From positions 71,884,052 to 71,948,051 of the forward strand of contig CM048591.1 of the NCBI GenBank assembly GCA_026413225.1: a DNA stretch of 64,000 nt, in the 5' to 3' direction. This stretch comes from Otis tarda. Lineage: Eukaryota > Chordata > Aves > Otidiformes > Otididae. Both the position numbers and the translations under genes were made by a program. This document shows, piece after piece, positions 19,861 through 34,954 of this stretch (its first letter is position 1; each line of letters begins with the position of its first letter). Below the pieces are notes generated by a model. It worked only from the letters and a program-made list of their open reading frames with translations. It was not told the origin of the DNA and did no database searches.

Positions 19861-22800
19861 ACCTTACTTATCTGACTTTTTGCAAAGAAATTACTTTACT
19901 GAGGTATTGTGTTTGTGATTCACTACACAGTTAAATTCCTTTTATTTAAAATAACTACCTACAAGTTTGTCTTAGTCATTGCAATTATCCCCACTGAATT
20001 AAATTCTTTTTGATGTAGCAGTTTTCCAGTTTGATGGGACAATTTTGAATTCTGTTGATGTCTTGCAACTTACTTGCAGTCCCTTCCATCTTCTTGTTAC
20101 TGAAAATTTAGTAACAGTAGAGAGGATGTTTTGGTGCAGAAGAAGGAGAATTTCAAGGTTTGAAGCTGGAGGGAAAACTATTCTGGATTTGTTTCTAACC
20201 TTTAGAGGAAAACTGCTTGAGACAGAGAGTGCAAGGCAACTCAGATAAGGACTCACGACCCATTGGAAAGAAAGGAGAAGGAACACAAAAATCAAAATAA
20301 TGTACTTCAAGAATGCAAATACAAGCAAGGTCAGGAAACTAGCAGGTAAAATTTTACAAGTAGGAAAAAAAGGTGTTAAAGAAAAGGTTGCTTTCTTATC
20401 AAGAAGCAATGCTAAGGACAAGTTAAATTATTCCAGAATGTAGAAATGTGAAAAAGTGTGTTTGGAAACAGTTTGATAAAATCTCACTAAACAGAGAAAA
20501 ACAGAAAAAGTAGAGTTTGAGTCAGATTATGAAGGATAAACACAAAAGGAAAATCAGAAATGCCGAAGTACAAAATAAAGATGTTTTCCAAGACTTTTTT
20601 AGATAGACTGTCCAATAAATCTCTTTTAAACAGAGTAGTTCTGAATCTGTCATTCAGCTACATGCTTTGGATATGATCTGGACTGGATATCTATCACAAC
20701 AGTGTTTCTAGTCTTCTCTTTCACCATTTCATTCAACCCGTCAGTTTTTTCTGGCTAAACCAACCTTCAGAACTTTACTGTGGTCAGATGAATTGCACAA
20801 AGCCAGAGGCTTTTGAGTTTTAGAGTAACAGTTTTTGGCATCAACCAAAAACTTATTTTTAGAAGAGGATGTAGGAACTGTTGCAGGATGAAAAATATTT
20901 GATTTCTTGGATCTTACACAAACGAGTCTGTATTCTGAGAAATTAGTATGCACCCCAAATTTTTACTCAGATATCAAGATTTCATATATTGTTTCTATAT
21001 GGATATGCAGAGACATACAGCTCTATATTCACAGTCCATTTTCTTAAGTGCAGTTTAACCTCGTTTTTGTTTTATTTTTGGCTTTTTTTTTGTGTGTGTG
21101 TAAAACTAAGATAATAGCATGCATGCTTCAGGTATACTTCTTGGAAAGGTGACAGCAAAGGTATAATTGTTACAAACTTTTTTTTTTTGGAAAAAAAGCT
21201 TTAAAAAAGAAATGGAAAATGAATTTCTTTTTTTTTTTTTGCAAGTAAGGTAACAGTCAAAATTAACTGTTCTGCAACAGAAGTTTTTGAATTCTAGCAG
21301 GGTTTTTTTTTTTTTTCCTTGAACTTATACTATATTTCTTTTAAATAACTTAAATTTGACCACTATTGCTAATTTTGTAATTTTGATTTAGGGGTTTATA
21401 CAGGTTTTGCATCTATATGGACCATAGGTATCAGGATAAGATAACCTAGGAACAAGAAGGAGTTTACTGAATGAAATTTATGTCTCTAGAAATGCTCTTT
21501 ACTTTTGTGGAACTGCATTACAGATAAGAAATTGGTAATTTGATAGTAGCAAGAGGAAAAGTGAATAATACAAAGTTCCTTATGTAAGTAACCTTTAATA
21601 TTCCTCCTTATTTATTGTATTAATCAAAACTAAACCCCAAATCTACCTTTTCTTAATCTCAAAGCTTAATTTATAACAGAAGGTGTTTACCAAAACAAGG
21701 GGAAAAAAAATCAGATGCTATTAGTGCTGTTAAAATGTTCTAAAAGCTTCCAGGAAAGCAGATACCGGTTTACAAGTGTAATATTTCTCATACTGCTGAA
21801 ATAATGGAAAAGCAAGTTGTGAAGCTTTTACTTTATGAGTGCTTGTGGCAGTCCACAAATAATAATTGCTATTAATAAGACATATAATATTTCTCAACAT
21901 GTGTCCTGATCTGCAACTATTATGTCAATAAACACAGCTAATCAGTTTAATGTGCTTTAGGGTGAGACAAGCAGTGAATGCCAATAGAGAGATAACAAGA
22001 AAGGAATCTTTTTTATTCTTTTTCCTGTGGTAGAGCAAGCCTGGGCATCCATCTGTGGTCTATTCTTTTAGTGAATACTGAATGAAAAATTTTCTGAAAA
22101 GACATTTTTTTTTACATTAAAGAAAAAAATACTTCTTTGTGTATTTTTGAGAGAGACTTCATTTTTTTTTTTTAAAAAAGAACCCCACATCTTCTTTATG
22201 TAACTGTAAGTTGTTAATGCCTCTTTTCACATTAAGCCTTTTTTTTTTTGCTGAAACTTGGCAATGTTTAATAAATAACAATTAGACTTTTACTTTTTCA
22301 GAGGAAATTAACTTGTTTGGGGTGATATACCAAAATGTAGAAAAGCTTTAATCTCAAGTACTTTTTACTTTGCACTGAACGATTTCATGCTCTTCTTTCT
22401 TTGTACTGTTGTGAAAAATTGTCCTCAACCTTCTATTCTACGTATTCATTTGCTGTCTCTTTCTTCTTTTCTCCCCTCCAGTCTGGGATATTTATATCTG
22501 CCTTTCCAAAACATGTTTAATGTTTACCCTGTCCCGAGAAATGTTGTATCACTCTAATTTCGAAATGACCTTTTATGGGCTGACTGAAGACAGAGAAATT
22601 GATGACAAATGAGTAGGGATGCTGTTATTGGAAAAGACTGTGCTATTTATAATTTTTTTAAAAACTTGTTTCATTACCTTGGCTACTGCATATTCAGCTG
22701 AGGGGATAAAGTGTGCAAAAACATCATCAGCAGATTCTGACAAACACTGCTGTGATTTGTCTTTTATAGAGTAAAGTGAAGAGATCCTGTAGAACATTGA

Positions 22801-24787
22801 ATTTCTGGACTGTTTGAACAGATAGATGCAGTCTTAATTTTTACATCTTGTATAGAAAAAACACATGCTTTCAAGCATATCAAAGACAGAAATATTCCTT
22901 TAATAAACAGATGTGTGCCACTGAAAGTCTGTAGAACAAATTTTAATATCTGTTTATTTCAAATACATTTCATTAGATTTTGTGGTCTTGGAGAACTACT
23001 TTAAAACAAGAAAAGAGAAATGGAAAAGACCGATTAGGTCACCTAGTCTGTCCATCAGGGGACCAGTAAAGGATTGTTCCCTACAATGTACAATAATAAT
23101 TTTATCTAATTATGCAACTCCTAAGAATGACCAATCAATCCAATCTTTCACTTAATGAAGCATTCCATGAGTCTTTTTCAATAAACAGGGATGTCTGGAT
23201 TCCTAAGTAAGCAAGCTATTACAGCTGAAGGGAAAAAAAATGAAACCTACATGCATTACAATAAGATTTTTAAAAAACCTTCTGACAAAAATCAGAACTA
23301 CTTTGCCATTCTTTGTAGGTTCCTATTTCCAGAACAGGATTGCATGAAATACTGCTATACAAAGTAGTCAAGTATTAGTGTAAAGGGTTATGAATCAAGT
23401 AGACAACTGAGAACTAGCATTTTCTTTCCACCTATCAAGTGGGCTTTGTAAATTTTGTCTCTGACAACAAGCACCCTCTGTCCTGGACAGTTTGATTTTT
23501 AGCCTCGCCAAGCTGTCACTTATCATGAATTCTGTATTTCTCAGTATGTACTTTTAGTAAATATTTCACATCAGACTGAAGGACAATACGAATTAAGTAA
23601 GTACACTTTGTGCCAATCACGAATCATCTTTTGTCCTAACAGAGTCTTGTTGACTGTTCTGTTGGGTTATTAATTTCCAACTGAGCTATACTCTGCTTGC
23701 TCATATTTCAGCTGACGATTTTGTTTTCCTCTGAATATTTGTTTCCCAGTTAAATCAGAATAAAGGAGTTAACATAGAAGAACCTATGTTAACTTTATTG
23801 TCTAAAGTTGAAGCCTGAATGCCTTCTTGTAACTAACCGAGATCTTGTTTGGCTTGTAGATCCATCACTTTCCCATTCCTTGTTTTTTTATATTGTAAGA
23901 CGCTACTTTTTTGTTATGACTTGATGAAGTTTTCTCTTTTAATCATTGCTTTCCCTTTGAACACAAGCTCTACTGAAAGAAGGTTTCCCAGCCATCTGGA
24001 CTGATAATCTTTTTTGTCATTTCTTAAATAAACCTGCATGTTCTTTCCTACTAATGTAATTGGGAGTTTTGTTTAAGTAAAAATGAGAGAAACTTTCTTT
24101 CAATATTTGCATTATTTCCACAATGAATCTTTAGTACTATGTATATATGCAGTCTACTAATGTTTATAATGTAACTTTACAAGCAGTACAACATGTCCAG
24201 GTAATACTTAACATACGGAATCTCAGCAGATCCTTCACTCTTGGCAACTGGTATTGTACCTGCTTCTGAGAGCTTTAATCTGTGTCTTTATCTGTTTGCT
24301 TGCCTATTAAAAGATTAGCTCTTGTAATCATTTACATTCTCTATATCTTGTATGTAGATGCCTGAAGGATTCCTAGCAGTCTGACAAGGACTAGTCAAGT
24401 TAATTAGTGATGAATTAAACAGACTTACATTCCATTTTGAAGGTCACCAGAGGATGGATACTTAAAAAATAAAGTATTTAGGTGCATTTCCCTCATTAAA
24501 GATTCTGAAGATTGTGTAATATGATTTGTTTGGTCACTTGTTTTTTTTTTTTTTTGAAGTACAGTGTCAATGCTTTAAAAACTTCCTAGTCTTGTCAATC
24601 AGTGAGCTGTGGAAACTAGTTGCCACTGCTGCAAAAAACCATCACCATTTGTTTTGACCATTACCAAACCTACATTGGTTGAGAGAATCCTAATTTACTA
24701 TAAAAACATTTTTTTTTCCTAACTAGAAGTACTCAATTATAAATGAATATTGGAGACACTAATCTTTATTTTACAAATAGTCCATTT
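19861..24787. other. Unique AT-rich sequence
   Basis: No transposable element, gene or RNA recognised. It is rich in homopolymer T and A runs (for example 21180-21240, 22105-22175, 24541-24555). Confidence 0.6.
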
Positions 24788-24838
24788 GCAATTTAGAATA
24801 GCCTTCAGGCCATTAGCAATTTAGAATGGCCTTCAGGC
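24788..24838 (+). repeat. Short tandem duplication, ~28-bp period
   Basis: The unit gcaatttagaatRgccttcaggc occurs at 24788-24810 and 24816-24838 with one difference. Confidence 0.85.
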
Positions 24839-27800
24839 TTATTTATATTGCATGTTTTAAACAGATAGACATGTTTGAACACTGGAGATGGGTTAAACTT
24901 CATTAATCCTTGCAGAGTTGCTCCATCTGGAGACTTTGAGTCTCGAGCTTCCAATCTTCAAGAGATTTTCTCCTTCACATATGTAATAAAGCCAGGAAAG
25001 TTCCAGGCACCTTTCTTCTAGATGTGTTAATTTAACAGATTTTTACAGTTAACAATTGCTTCAATTGCTTGTTAATAAAATCTTGTATTCTCTCTTTTTT
25101 TTTCTTCTGGTTGCTTAAATCAGGTACATAAACATCATCATCAGATTCTTACAAACACTGCTGTGTACAAGTTACTTTATGTTTCTTGGCTATTGTAGCC
25201 CAAATTGCTAATATTTTTAAGCAGGCCTATGATCTCTAGGATTAAGATATCAAGCACATTCACGAATGTCTTTTTTTTTTTTTTCTGTCTGACACTTTCA
25301 TTGTCAGTAAAACTGTTGTTTGCTACTGCCTTCCAGAATAAGTAGCAAGTGTCAATTTAAAGAGGCGGATTTGAACTGCATGAATGATAAAACAATTATA
25401 TCCTCAAAGATTCATTATATTTCCATCATAGCATTACGTTCTCACAAACTATCTAAATTTCATATTGGGCATGTGAAGTACATGTTAGTCAGTTTTTCGT
25501 GTTTTTAAATACAAGGAGATATAGTATGATGTACTAGAATTAATTCATATAGTTTACAGATTATAATATTTCTCTTGCAGTATCTTCTTAACTACTGCAC
25601 TTTTAAATTATGTGGAAGTCTTTGATACTAATAGCAAAATGCTTTAATCATACTGATCAGAACTCCTTCCAAACCAGAAGAAAGGTCTCCAGTACATAAA
25701 TAATAAACCTTGCCTAGCATCTGCAGTTCAAATGCTATAACAAGGAGTCATTTGTTGACTTGGTGTGTCTGTTATGATGAAGTAGCAATCATTATTTGCA
25801 CAGATCATTTAAGATCTACACTGAAATTTAAATTTCTTACTTCTAAAGTCCATCCAATTTCTGCTAAAAGAAAAGGGCAGAAATAAAGAATCTGCACAGA
25901 AATCCATGTGCAAAGAAAGACTATTCGGATTTTGCAGCATAGCTCCAGTTTAAACAACTCAGCTTGATTAGCTGGTAAAATATTAGTTATGCTAGATTAA
26001 GGGAATTGAGAACTGTTTTGCTAATTAAGAGATTCAGCTAGGAAGATCTGTTCAGCTGTAGCTTGCAGTTATGTCTTATTTTCATGGAGACAGTTTTTCA
26101 ATGTCAAACAACTTTGAATGAACTTTTGTTGAGGCTCTAGTATCCTTATTTTTGAGCATCTTTGTAAAGCTATATGATTTTTTTTTTGCTATTGTAGTTT
26201 CAATTTAATTATAGCATCATGAGAAAGAAGAAAATTATTTTTCTAGCTTTAAGGGCAAGTCAGTGCTTTGTTAGTTTTTTGTTATACAGGTAAAATGGAC
26301 TATTTGTAAAATAAAGTCAACCAACCCATCAATAAACATTCCCTTTTGCACTTGCAAAATACACACTGAGTGGAAAAGAAATATATGGGTTTTTCAGGTT
26401 TCTCACTCTAGTTGAATTTTCTGCAAGAAAGGAACGCTGACAGTGGATAAACGTTGACAAAAAACCAGAAACTCTCTAAAGACTTGAAGTTAGCTATTGA
26501 CAGTAAGACCAAATGAAACACAAGAGGGAAGGACACAATGAACGAAGTCAAGTGTATCTCAGTATATGCAGGCCACACCTTCCCTCCTTTGAAGTGATTT
26601 CCTCCTCGAACACTTTTCCTTACAAAATTTGGGAAAATCAGCTGAAGTGTGGCTTTTGATAGTTGGAAGTAGAGAACTAGTTGAGAGGTAGTGAAAAATA
26701 TCTGATTAGAGTTCCGGTTGGGAAGCTCCTATCCGTGATGTTGGCTACTATTTATGTAATTCTTTCCAGCCTCTGATGTACATACACATGTAAGTTAATA
26801 AATTTATACTGGCTCTGAATTTTATGATTTATAAATTATTAAATCTCCAGAACAACACCTTCAATAAAACTGTTTTGTTGAATGAATAGAAACACTTACT
26901 AGGGGAAATTACAGATATAAAATCCCATATAAATCAGAAATATAAAATACATTCTCATAAAGCTGGAGCAACACTTATCTTCTCTTAAATTCTTTCTAAA
27001 ATTTAAAAGCTCTGCAATTATTTGTCTTTTTTTTTTTTTTTAAAACTATTTGCATACTGTCTCAGCCCAGTTGCTGCTACGGGTGTGAGGAAGCTTAGTC
27101 TTGTACTATTTGCAGCCCAAACATAAGTAGGAAGTAGGTAAAAATTTATGAGGGCCTGTGAATTCTGTCTTTACTCTTGAAGTTCAAGAAATACCACTCA
27201 TAAAAGAACTTTTTGGTACTAAAATGTTGCCTGTTCTCACAATATTACAATGAATCTTTCTTATCTTGACTGGCTGACTGGCTTCTTTTTCAGTCTCTAG
27301 AATTTGCACTCAATTGCAAAAGGGAAAAAGAAAAGGAGGGGGAAAAATATGTTTCAAAACCAGAGATAAAATTTTTCAGATTTTTAAAAATCAAATCTGG
27401 GGCATAACCCAGAAGCTTACAATAGAAAAACAGTTTCAAAACCTACTCAGTTCCAGATCAGATAAGAACAGCTTGTTGATAAATTAAAAACAATCTTTCA
27501 GTGGTACATTTTGAAAATAAACAGTTTTATTTTTTCAATGAAAACACATTCACAGCGAAGTGAGAATTTTTTCCACAATGCAGTACCAGTACAGGTTGTA
27601 CAGTACAAGCAAAGAGAGCTGATTGGGATCTAGCTCTATTCTATAGGTGTGACTTTTAGATTTTTTACATTTTAAAATAATACTAACTCTTACTAGGGAG
27701 CTGCTTTTCAAACCAGGTTTTACAGGTGGGAGAAAGGTCACTTTTGCCCTATGAAAATATTACATTAATTAGGCTTCATAGTTAGGTGTAGTATTTCTAT

Positions 27801-30800
27801 AGTGCAGTTAAGTATATTCCCATACTATACCAACTTGTGTAGAGATACTGAAATAGTGCTTTTGAAATAAAATAAACTTAACATTTTATATAGTGCTAAT
27901 ATAAGTATATTATTTTCCAGACATTTCTTTCCTGATATCACCCATTTAGATGGTATGTTTTATGTTGCCTATCTCATCCTTTTCTAGTGAAGACTTTTGT
28001 GATCAGTATATCTTAATTTGTTTTAGTCTGTAGCATTCAAATTATAGAGAAAAATTCACACAAGAGAACCGGCATGCTAAAGATACATGTTAGAGAAGTC
28101 ATAAATATTCCTCAGTGTACTGATTACTAAATTAACATCTTTTTCAGTTAAATTTTTCCACCAAGTGTAACTTGGAAGGCAGGAAAAGAGGAAGAATGAA
28201 GACAAAACATGGAAGACTAGCAAAAAAAGCATTGTCTCAAAACAGAATTTAATCTATTTGAAAATGTCCAGTGAAGGAGACTATGAATAATACTTTAGTA
28301 GTGGGCCATCCCCAACGTAATTAAAGTTAGGAGAAGGAAGACAAGTAAAGAAAGATTTACTGGGACTAAATAAACTCTTGAGTAGTCAATGTAGATGACC
28401 AGTGGTTGGAAATGGCTAGATCTCTCAAGCTTGTAAAATCTTTTGTGACAGAGTTGTATAAAAAACTTGTTAAACTGGTGAGTAATATAATTTTCAGAAA
28501 CTGAACGCTGCAAAACTCTTTAGTAAGCATTATAAATTACACTGATGGAGAACTAATCTGTTGTTCACAATGGGGAAAACCAGAATTTTTAATTATTTAT
28601 GGTGAACTGAAATGATATTTATAGACATATTATCGGAAGTTTCAGAAAGTCAACTGTATGTTAAATTTCCGAAAGATAGTAGCACTGAGCTTATGTAATC
28701 CAATGTTTAACTTAGCAGAGAGCACAAAAAAGAATACTAGTAAGCCCTCTTTGTTTAATATGTAGACTTTCATGCATTTGATGAATTTATATTTATGATT
28801 TTAGATGGCAGAGGCTCATTTTCATTAAATTTGTTTACCATAACTATGAAAGGACTGTCATAATAACCATTAAGTTTGATCCATTTGTGTGCATTCCCAC
28901 TTCTCTCTGCCTCCCAGGATTTTCATTCCAGCCACGACTGCTGGTGTTCCTTCGTTGTACATCTGCTACAGTGTTTCTGACAGCAACATCACTCCACAGG
29001 GACTGAATGTGCCATCTGTATGACACTGTTAGTATCTAATGGTTTAAGAGCTACAGACTCATAACCGCCTGAAAAACTACATTTTCCAGAATGCTATGTT
29101 GTTGGCCTCTGAGTCACATTTTACCAACACAGTACGTGTTACACAGTGTTGCAGGTCTGTGTTTCTTTCTTTGTAAGTATAAGAAAGGAGAGGAGGCACC
29201 TCTGACTTTAGCATCCAGGATGCCCTTATTATGTCTAGCTGCAGGCAAAAGTAAAGGAGAGAAAGACTCAAAAAACCTTGCCAAATAGGACCCAAAGAGG
29301 TACTAATCTCGTCCGCAGAAGAGCTGATTCTAATAGAAATGTAATGTGAAACCATCTTGTGAAAGGAAGAGTGTACAAACAGATGTTTAGCACTATCTAT
29401 AAAACATGCAAGCGTTGCCTTAAGCTACAGTAGTTAAAGGAATGAACTGGCATTTCTCAAATAAAAAAACATTAGATTCCAAATGAAAGTCACAATAAAA
29501 TATACATTAGTGGAAATTTCTCACTCCTACAACCAAGACTTCTGCAAGACTTTTACACTTGCCTGAACTTCAGTGTGATTATGAAGTACAGAAGATGCAG
29601 AATGATGTAAGTCAAAATGAACCTGGTGAAACTGCATGGGAAAGATTTTCCTCATAGATGTAACTCCTCTTTTTGTAGGACAAGGAGAAAATGGAGGCTC
29701 TAGTTTGATATGGGGCAAAATATCAGTTAATTAGCAGACCACTTGAATGCTAGCGAAAAGAGAAAAATGCTGGAAGGTAGGAAGCTTTCCCATGGCCTCT
29801 CAGGTTTTTTTTTTTTTCTTGTTTTTCTTCCTGCTCTTCATTAAGAACTAGTTTCTATTCATTGCTTGCATTAAGGTTTATAGATACATAATTGGTCCAG
29901 AAAAAGGCATACGTTCAAAGTGCCCATTATTTATGACTTTTTCTTAACATTCAAGATGAAACCTTTTAAAGATAGCAATGCAGTTTATGTAGAAGCAGTC
30001 CTGGGCTATTTTATTCTTCTAATGACCCTGCCTGTGGCTTATTTTCTCCTTCAGCCTTTTTAGGCAATAAAACAAGGAACATTTCTTTCTAAAATATATG
30101 GCTCAGATGCTTGTGACTTTGTTCCACAGAGAGCAATTTACAAATAGTAATAGAACTGACTGACAAATGTGTTTCTCTACAAAACATGCCAGCTAGTGGA
30201 AAACTTTTCTATGTGGTGATTTGCCAGTCAATATTATTATTGTTGCACAGGTATTCATAATGTAAGAAAAATAGAAAAAGAAAAATGTAATTAAGTTGAG
30301 AAATTCAATGTCAAAGTTGTCACTCCAGATTTTAAGTGTTGTAATTCAACATAAAAATTAGAAGTTTCAGAGCCTATCCTAGATTTTGCTTACACCAAAG
30401 TAAATCCATTTAGGGAATTACATACTGTAATATTTTTCTAGGTAAACAAATTTGAATGACTACTGATGTTAGATCTTTATTAAAATTTGGTATTAATGTA
30501 ACAACTGCAGTTATCATTTGTCTAGCTCATTTGTTTTGCTTTTCAATCTCTGTGTCAGATCACTTTTACTCCTTGGTACATCAGTTCTCTGGTGTAATGA
30601 TGAAATGGGTTTTCAAAATCAGTATGAAGTTCTGAGTGCCTTGGTTTTTTTGGGAACTCAATTTAACACATCTTCAAGGGAGAAGAAATTCAGTGTTCAA
30701 TGTTTAGTCTGTAATAAAAGGCTCATTTGAAATTTCTTAAACTATATACCTGAAAATAAAATCACTGTAACTTACAAATCAGATTTCAGTATTTTTTTTC

Positions 30801-32892
30801 TTTGTTTTGTACACAGTTGGAAAACACTGAGTTCCCCAGGAAGACTACTACAAACAAAATCGTAACTAATAATCAGATCAGTTTATTCTTCCTCCTTTAG
30901 CAGAGATCTTGTAAAGATGAATGCTTGAAATGGACATACATATGTAAAAAACTGTTAGTTTCTTTGGCAGCAAATGTTCGTGTTGATGCTTTGATTCCAC
31001 CTTCTTTATTCTTGCTCCTCTTTTTTTTTTCTTTTTTTTTTTCTTTAAAATGAAGGACAAATGTATATATAAAACAGGTGTGTGGGGTAAACCTTTCCCA
31101 CTTGGAACGAGCTAATGTTATTAGAAGTTTATCGTTGCTCTCCTGTGTCAATTGCACTTGGACTGTCATCCAAAGGAACTGGAGACACAGAGGTATAACC
31201 GTTACCGGAGAAATGAAATTGCTGCGTTTGCTGAGCAAAGACAGAACTGTTCATTCACCCTTTTAATGTGAAGAACAGCCTAGAAGTCATGGTCTAGCTG
31301 TCTTTCTGATGGCACATATAAAGTGTCAGTATGCCATACAGCTTTTTGCAATTGCAGAAAGGTTGGCTTTTGTAATGGCAGGACTGGAAGGAAAACGACT
31401 TACTTTGTAATTTGATGAAGTTAATATCAACATGAATGCACTTTGATTGGTGTAGAATAGGACAAAACATGAGATTATTCGACTACATGATTTTTTTTAT
31501 AGGCCTTCTAATGCAGGACAGCCAATAGATAGAAAAATGACAAAGTCACAGAACGGATTGCTTCTGACTCCTAACTTGTTCTCAGCATCTAAAAAGAGCT
31601 TTATCTTCAAAACAACAGCACTGATTTTGATGCAGAAGGATTACACATCATTCATCAGTGCTAAGAGTGCACTGTATGGCATTCTTCAGTGTAACAGGTG
31701 GCCTAGTACTGACTAAGTTGATTGCACACCAGAAACACTATAGAAATGACAATGCATGCCAGAACTGGGAGAGGTACCTTCAAGTGCAATGCTGTCACAT
31801 CAAAGTTAAACTGTTTCCAAGACCTGCTCTAGCACTGGTCACAGGCAGTGAATTTTTCTAGGTATGTACATCTTCTCTCTTGGATTTAGCTGTGTCATCT
31901 CTGATTTGATGCTATGTCAGTGTGCCAAAGGCATGCCCAAGGGAATATTCAGATGGTAAAACTTCAGAAAAAAATGATGTCTTTAGAAGATGATTCCAGC
32001 CATCTTGACTCACCTTCTAAGTGTGTCTTGACTTGCAGTGGGAAAACAAGCTTAGAATATTTTCTATCTATGACTTGTGTGCAACAGAGGTGAGGAAGTA
32101 AGCATTTCCTGTGTTTCTATGCTATTAGCTTAGTGCAGGAAGTAGAGGAAATTATAGCAAATTCTAGCTCTTATTTTTATGGTCATATTTTAGGTGTGGC
32201 TTCTAGAGGTTGGATGGTGAAGAGGAAAGAAAAGTAACAGTCTCTGCATTCTGTCCTCTAGAGTGGTTGACTGAACTAGAAAGAACAGTAATGCATCTCC
32301 GGTATCCACTACCTAGAAAATAACTTCTGGCTGCTTATGAGAGATGTGGGACATAACAAGAAGTGGACTCTGTATGACTATGTAACAGAAACCACAGGCA
32401 ATATTTTATTGCCTTGCTACTTCAAACATATCCCAATTCAGATTCATCCTACTCTTTCAGTGATGCATATTCTAGGTCATTTCATCAATCTGTCAAAAAA
32501 ATTGAAAGGCTTTTCTATTAAATTGGTCCTCTAATTCTTCAGATCCCCACTGTTTTCTGAGATCTGTTGAAATAATTATTATGCTTCCAGAATGTTACTT
32601 GAAACTGGTACTCCAGGTCTTTGTGACTGGTTAACCAAAGAGTCTTCAAACGGCATTTGATGTTCAGGACCTGACGATCATAAGAAATCCTTCTGGAACT
32701 AGCATTTTAGTGTCACCTTACTGGTAGAAACTTCATCCTTGTCATCAAAAATCACTAACTCACAAATTATTTAATATCAGCTTGCAAGTATTTTAAGTAT
32801 CATGTTCATAAAGCTATGCCCAAGAAAGAAACAAAAAGGGATATTCAAAGTGGGAGAGTGAAAGAGCAGGTAAGAAAAAGTCTGGACATTTA
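24839..32892. other. Unique AT-rich sequence
   Basis: No recognised repeat or gene. Together with 19861-24787 it forms a 13-kb stretch free of the repeats seen elsewhere in the window. A few poly-T/poly-A runs occur (for example 25270-25284, 27027-27042, 29806-29818, 31020-31045). Confidence 0.55.
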
Positions 32893-33359
32893 TTCACTGT
32901 GTTCAGCTTTGGGGCCCCCAACATAAGAAGGACATGGACCTGTTGGAGCAAGTCCAGTGGAGGGCCACAAAGATGATCAGAGGGCTGGAGCACCTCTCCT
33001 ATGAAGAAAGGCTGAGAGAAGGCTCCAGGGAGACCTAAAGATGGCCTACAAGAAAGCTGGAGAGGGACTTCTGACATGCAGTGACATGACAAGAGGTAAT
33101 GGCTTTAAATTGGAAGAGGGCAGATTTAGATTAGACAAAATGAAGAAATTATTTACTCTGGGAGCGGTGAGGCACTGGAACAGGTTGCCCAGGGAAGCTG
33201 TGGATGCCCCATTCCTGGAAATGTTCAAGACCAGGTTGGATGGGGCTTTAAGCAATGTGTTGCAGTGGAAAGTGTCCCTGCTCATAGAACGGGGTTGGAA
33301 CTAGATGATCTTTAAGGTCCCTTCCAACCTAAATGATTCTATGTTTCTACAATTCTATG
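32893..33359 (+). mobile_element. CR1 fragment with 3' end
   Basis: It matches the CR1 end from the 'gggcccccaacataagaagga' region through 'aggcactggaacaggttgccc', the 3' UTR 'gatgatctttaaggtcccttccaacct', and degenerate octamers attctatg, tttctaca, attctatg. Compared with the CR1 at 1-1049 an internal stretch of some tens of bases is missing (around 33021-33040). The frame is broken. Confidence 0.93.
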
Positions 33360-34901
33360 CTTTGATTTCAGTATGCAACTAGTTTTATCTTACTGGATCT
33401 GGTATTTTTGTTTGTTTCTCTTTGTATAGATAGAAGTCAGACTTCTTGAGTTAAAAACATGCTGGAATATTTAATCTATTGATTTTTAGTGAGTTTTTTA
33501 CATTTGTCTCTAAATTCAACTCCAATGTCCAATGAAGTACATCCCAAAACTCTCATGGAGGATTGATTTCACATACAAGCAAGAAGAGGAGAAGGTCACA
33601 CATAAAGTTTTCAGAATGAAGTCTTTACACAATGTACTGTTTGGCTTGCGCTCTATTTCAAGAAGGCAGATCTTGAGGGACTAAATTTGACGATCAGTAA
33701 TTTGAGATGCAATTCATTAAAATAGAGAATGAAGAGGAGTTTTTGTGCAGGTGGTAGAATAATCAGATCTGAAAGTCCAGCCTAGAATCAAATGTTGTTA
33801 TGTTTGCAAAGTACGTATTTATGGATGATGCAGTCCTTGAATATTTTTGTCAATTACATTGATAAAATCATGGGACAATACAGCTATATAAATTGCTGGA
33901 GGTATATTAAGAATGAATTTGATTATTCTCAAATTATGTTCATTAAATTTTCTTCCTGTCTTGTCAAAAGGTAAAGTCTATCCAAAACAACATTGAAACA
34001 GACAAATTTTCAATAAAACACTATTTCTTATGTAAGCTAGTGTCTGCATTTGAGTATATTTTCTGCCCTACAATACTCTCTGACACCAAGAAATTCAGAG
34101 AATGTTTTCCTGGAATTAATTCTAATCAGCTCACCTCTATACATATATGCCAGCAATAGATAGTGATTCTGCTTACATTTCTGTGAAAATCAATGGATCA
34201 TTATTTATTGTACATTATTTTGAAAATTCTCTTACATTGACTTATTAGGAGACAATTACTCAAAACTTCAGTTGTAGCTCTCCAGCATGTTCTACGTCAG
34301 TTGCTGAAGTCCTTATCATATGGTTGCTTAGCTTCACAATGGAATGTAAAGGTAGTAGAGACAACTTAAGTCCCCAGATTGATCCACTATGAGTGGTTCC
34401 TCTCAAAGGGTAGGAGTAAGAGGTGGGAGCAAGGATGGACAATACATATCTTCAAAACAAAAGGACAAAATCAACTCAGAGGAATTTGTAGTGGAGTTAT
34501 AGAGACGAAATGTCTTTCCTCTGATGGTAACTTTATCTGCTTTATGTAGGATTGTATGTATTTAACATCCAACATACAAGGGAGGCCAGGCTAGAGAGTG
34601 TTCTCTTGAGAACTCCTTAGTTGCTCCTGAGAAAAACTCTGTGCCAAACTCCAGAAGTGGATACTTTTAAGATGCCTTCCAGTGCTCTGATAAGAGAAAA
34701 TGCATTAGGTAGTGTACATGTCAATGTATCGAAAGACTAATCTTCCATTAAGTGGGAAATGTTGAAGCACTGCAATTTACTTTTCCTGAGGAAAAACCTA
34801 GTGCATGTGAAAAGCTCTAGTCATGTTCTATTAAAGACAATTAATTAGATTTGCCTGTTACTGGTAGTTATTTAAATAAAAGTTTCTCTTACTTATTATT
34901 T

Positions 34902-34954
34902 GAAAAATAATAATGAAAAATCAATAATAATGAAAAATAATAATGAAAAATCAA
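34902..34954 (+). repeat. Tandem repeat, 30-bp period, ~1.8 units
   Basis: gaaaaataataat followed by gaaaaatcaa recurs at a 30-base step starting at 34902 and 34932. Low complexity, probably from replication slippage. Confidence 0.8.
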
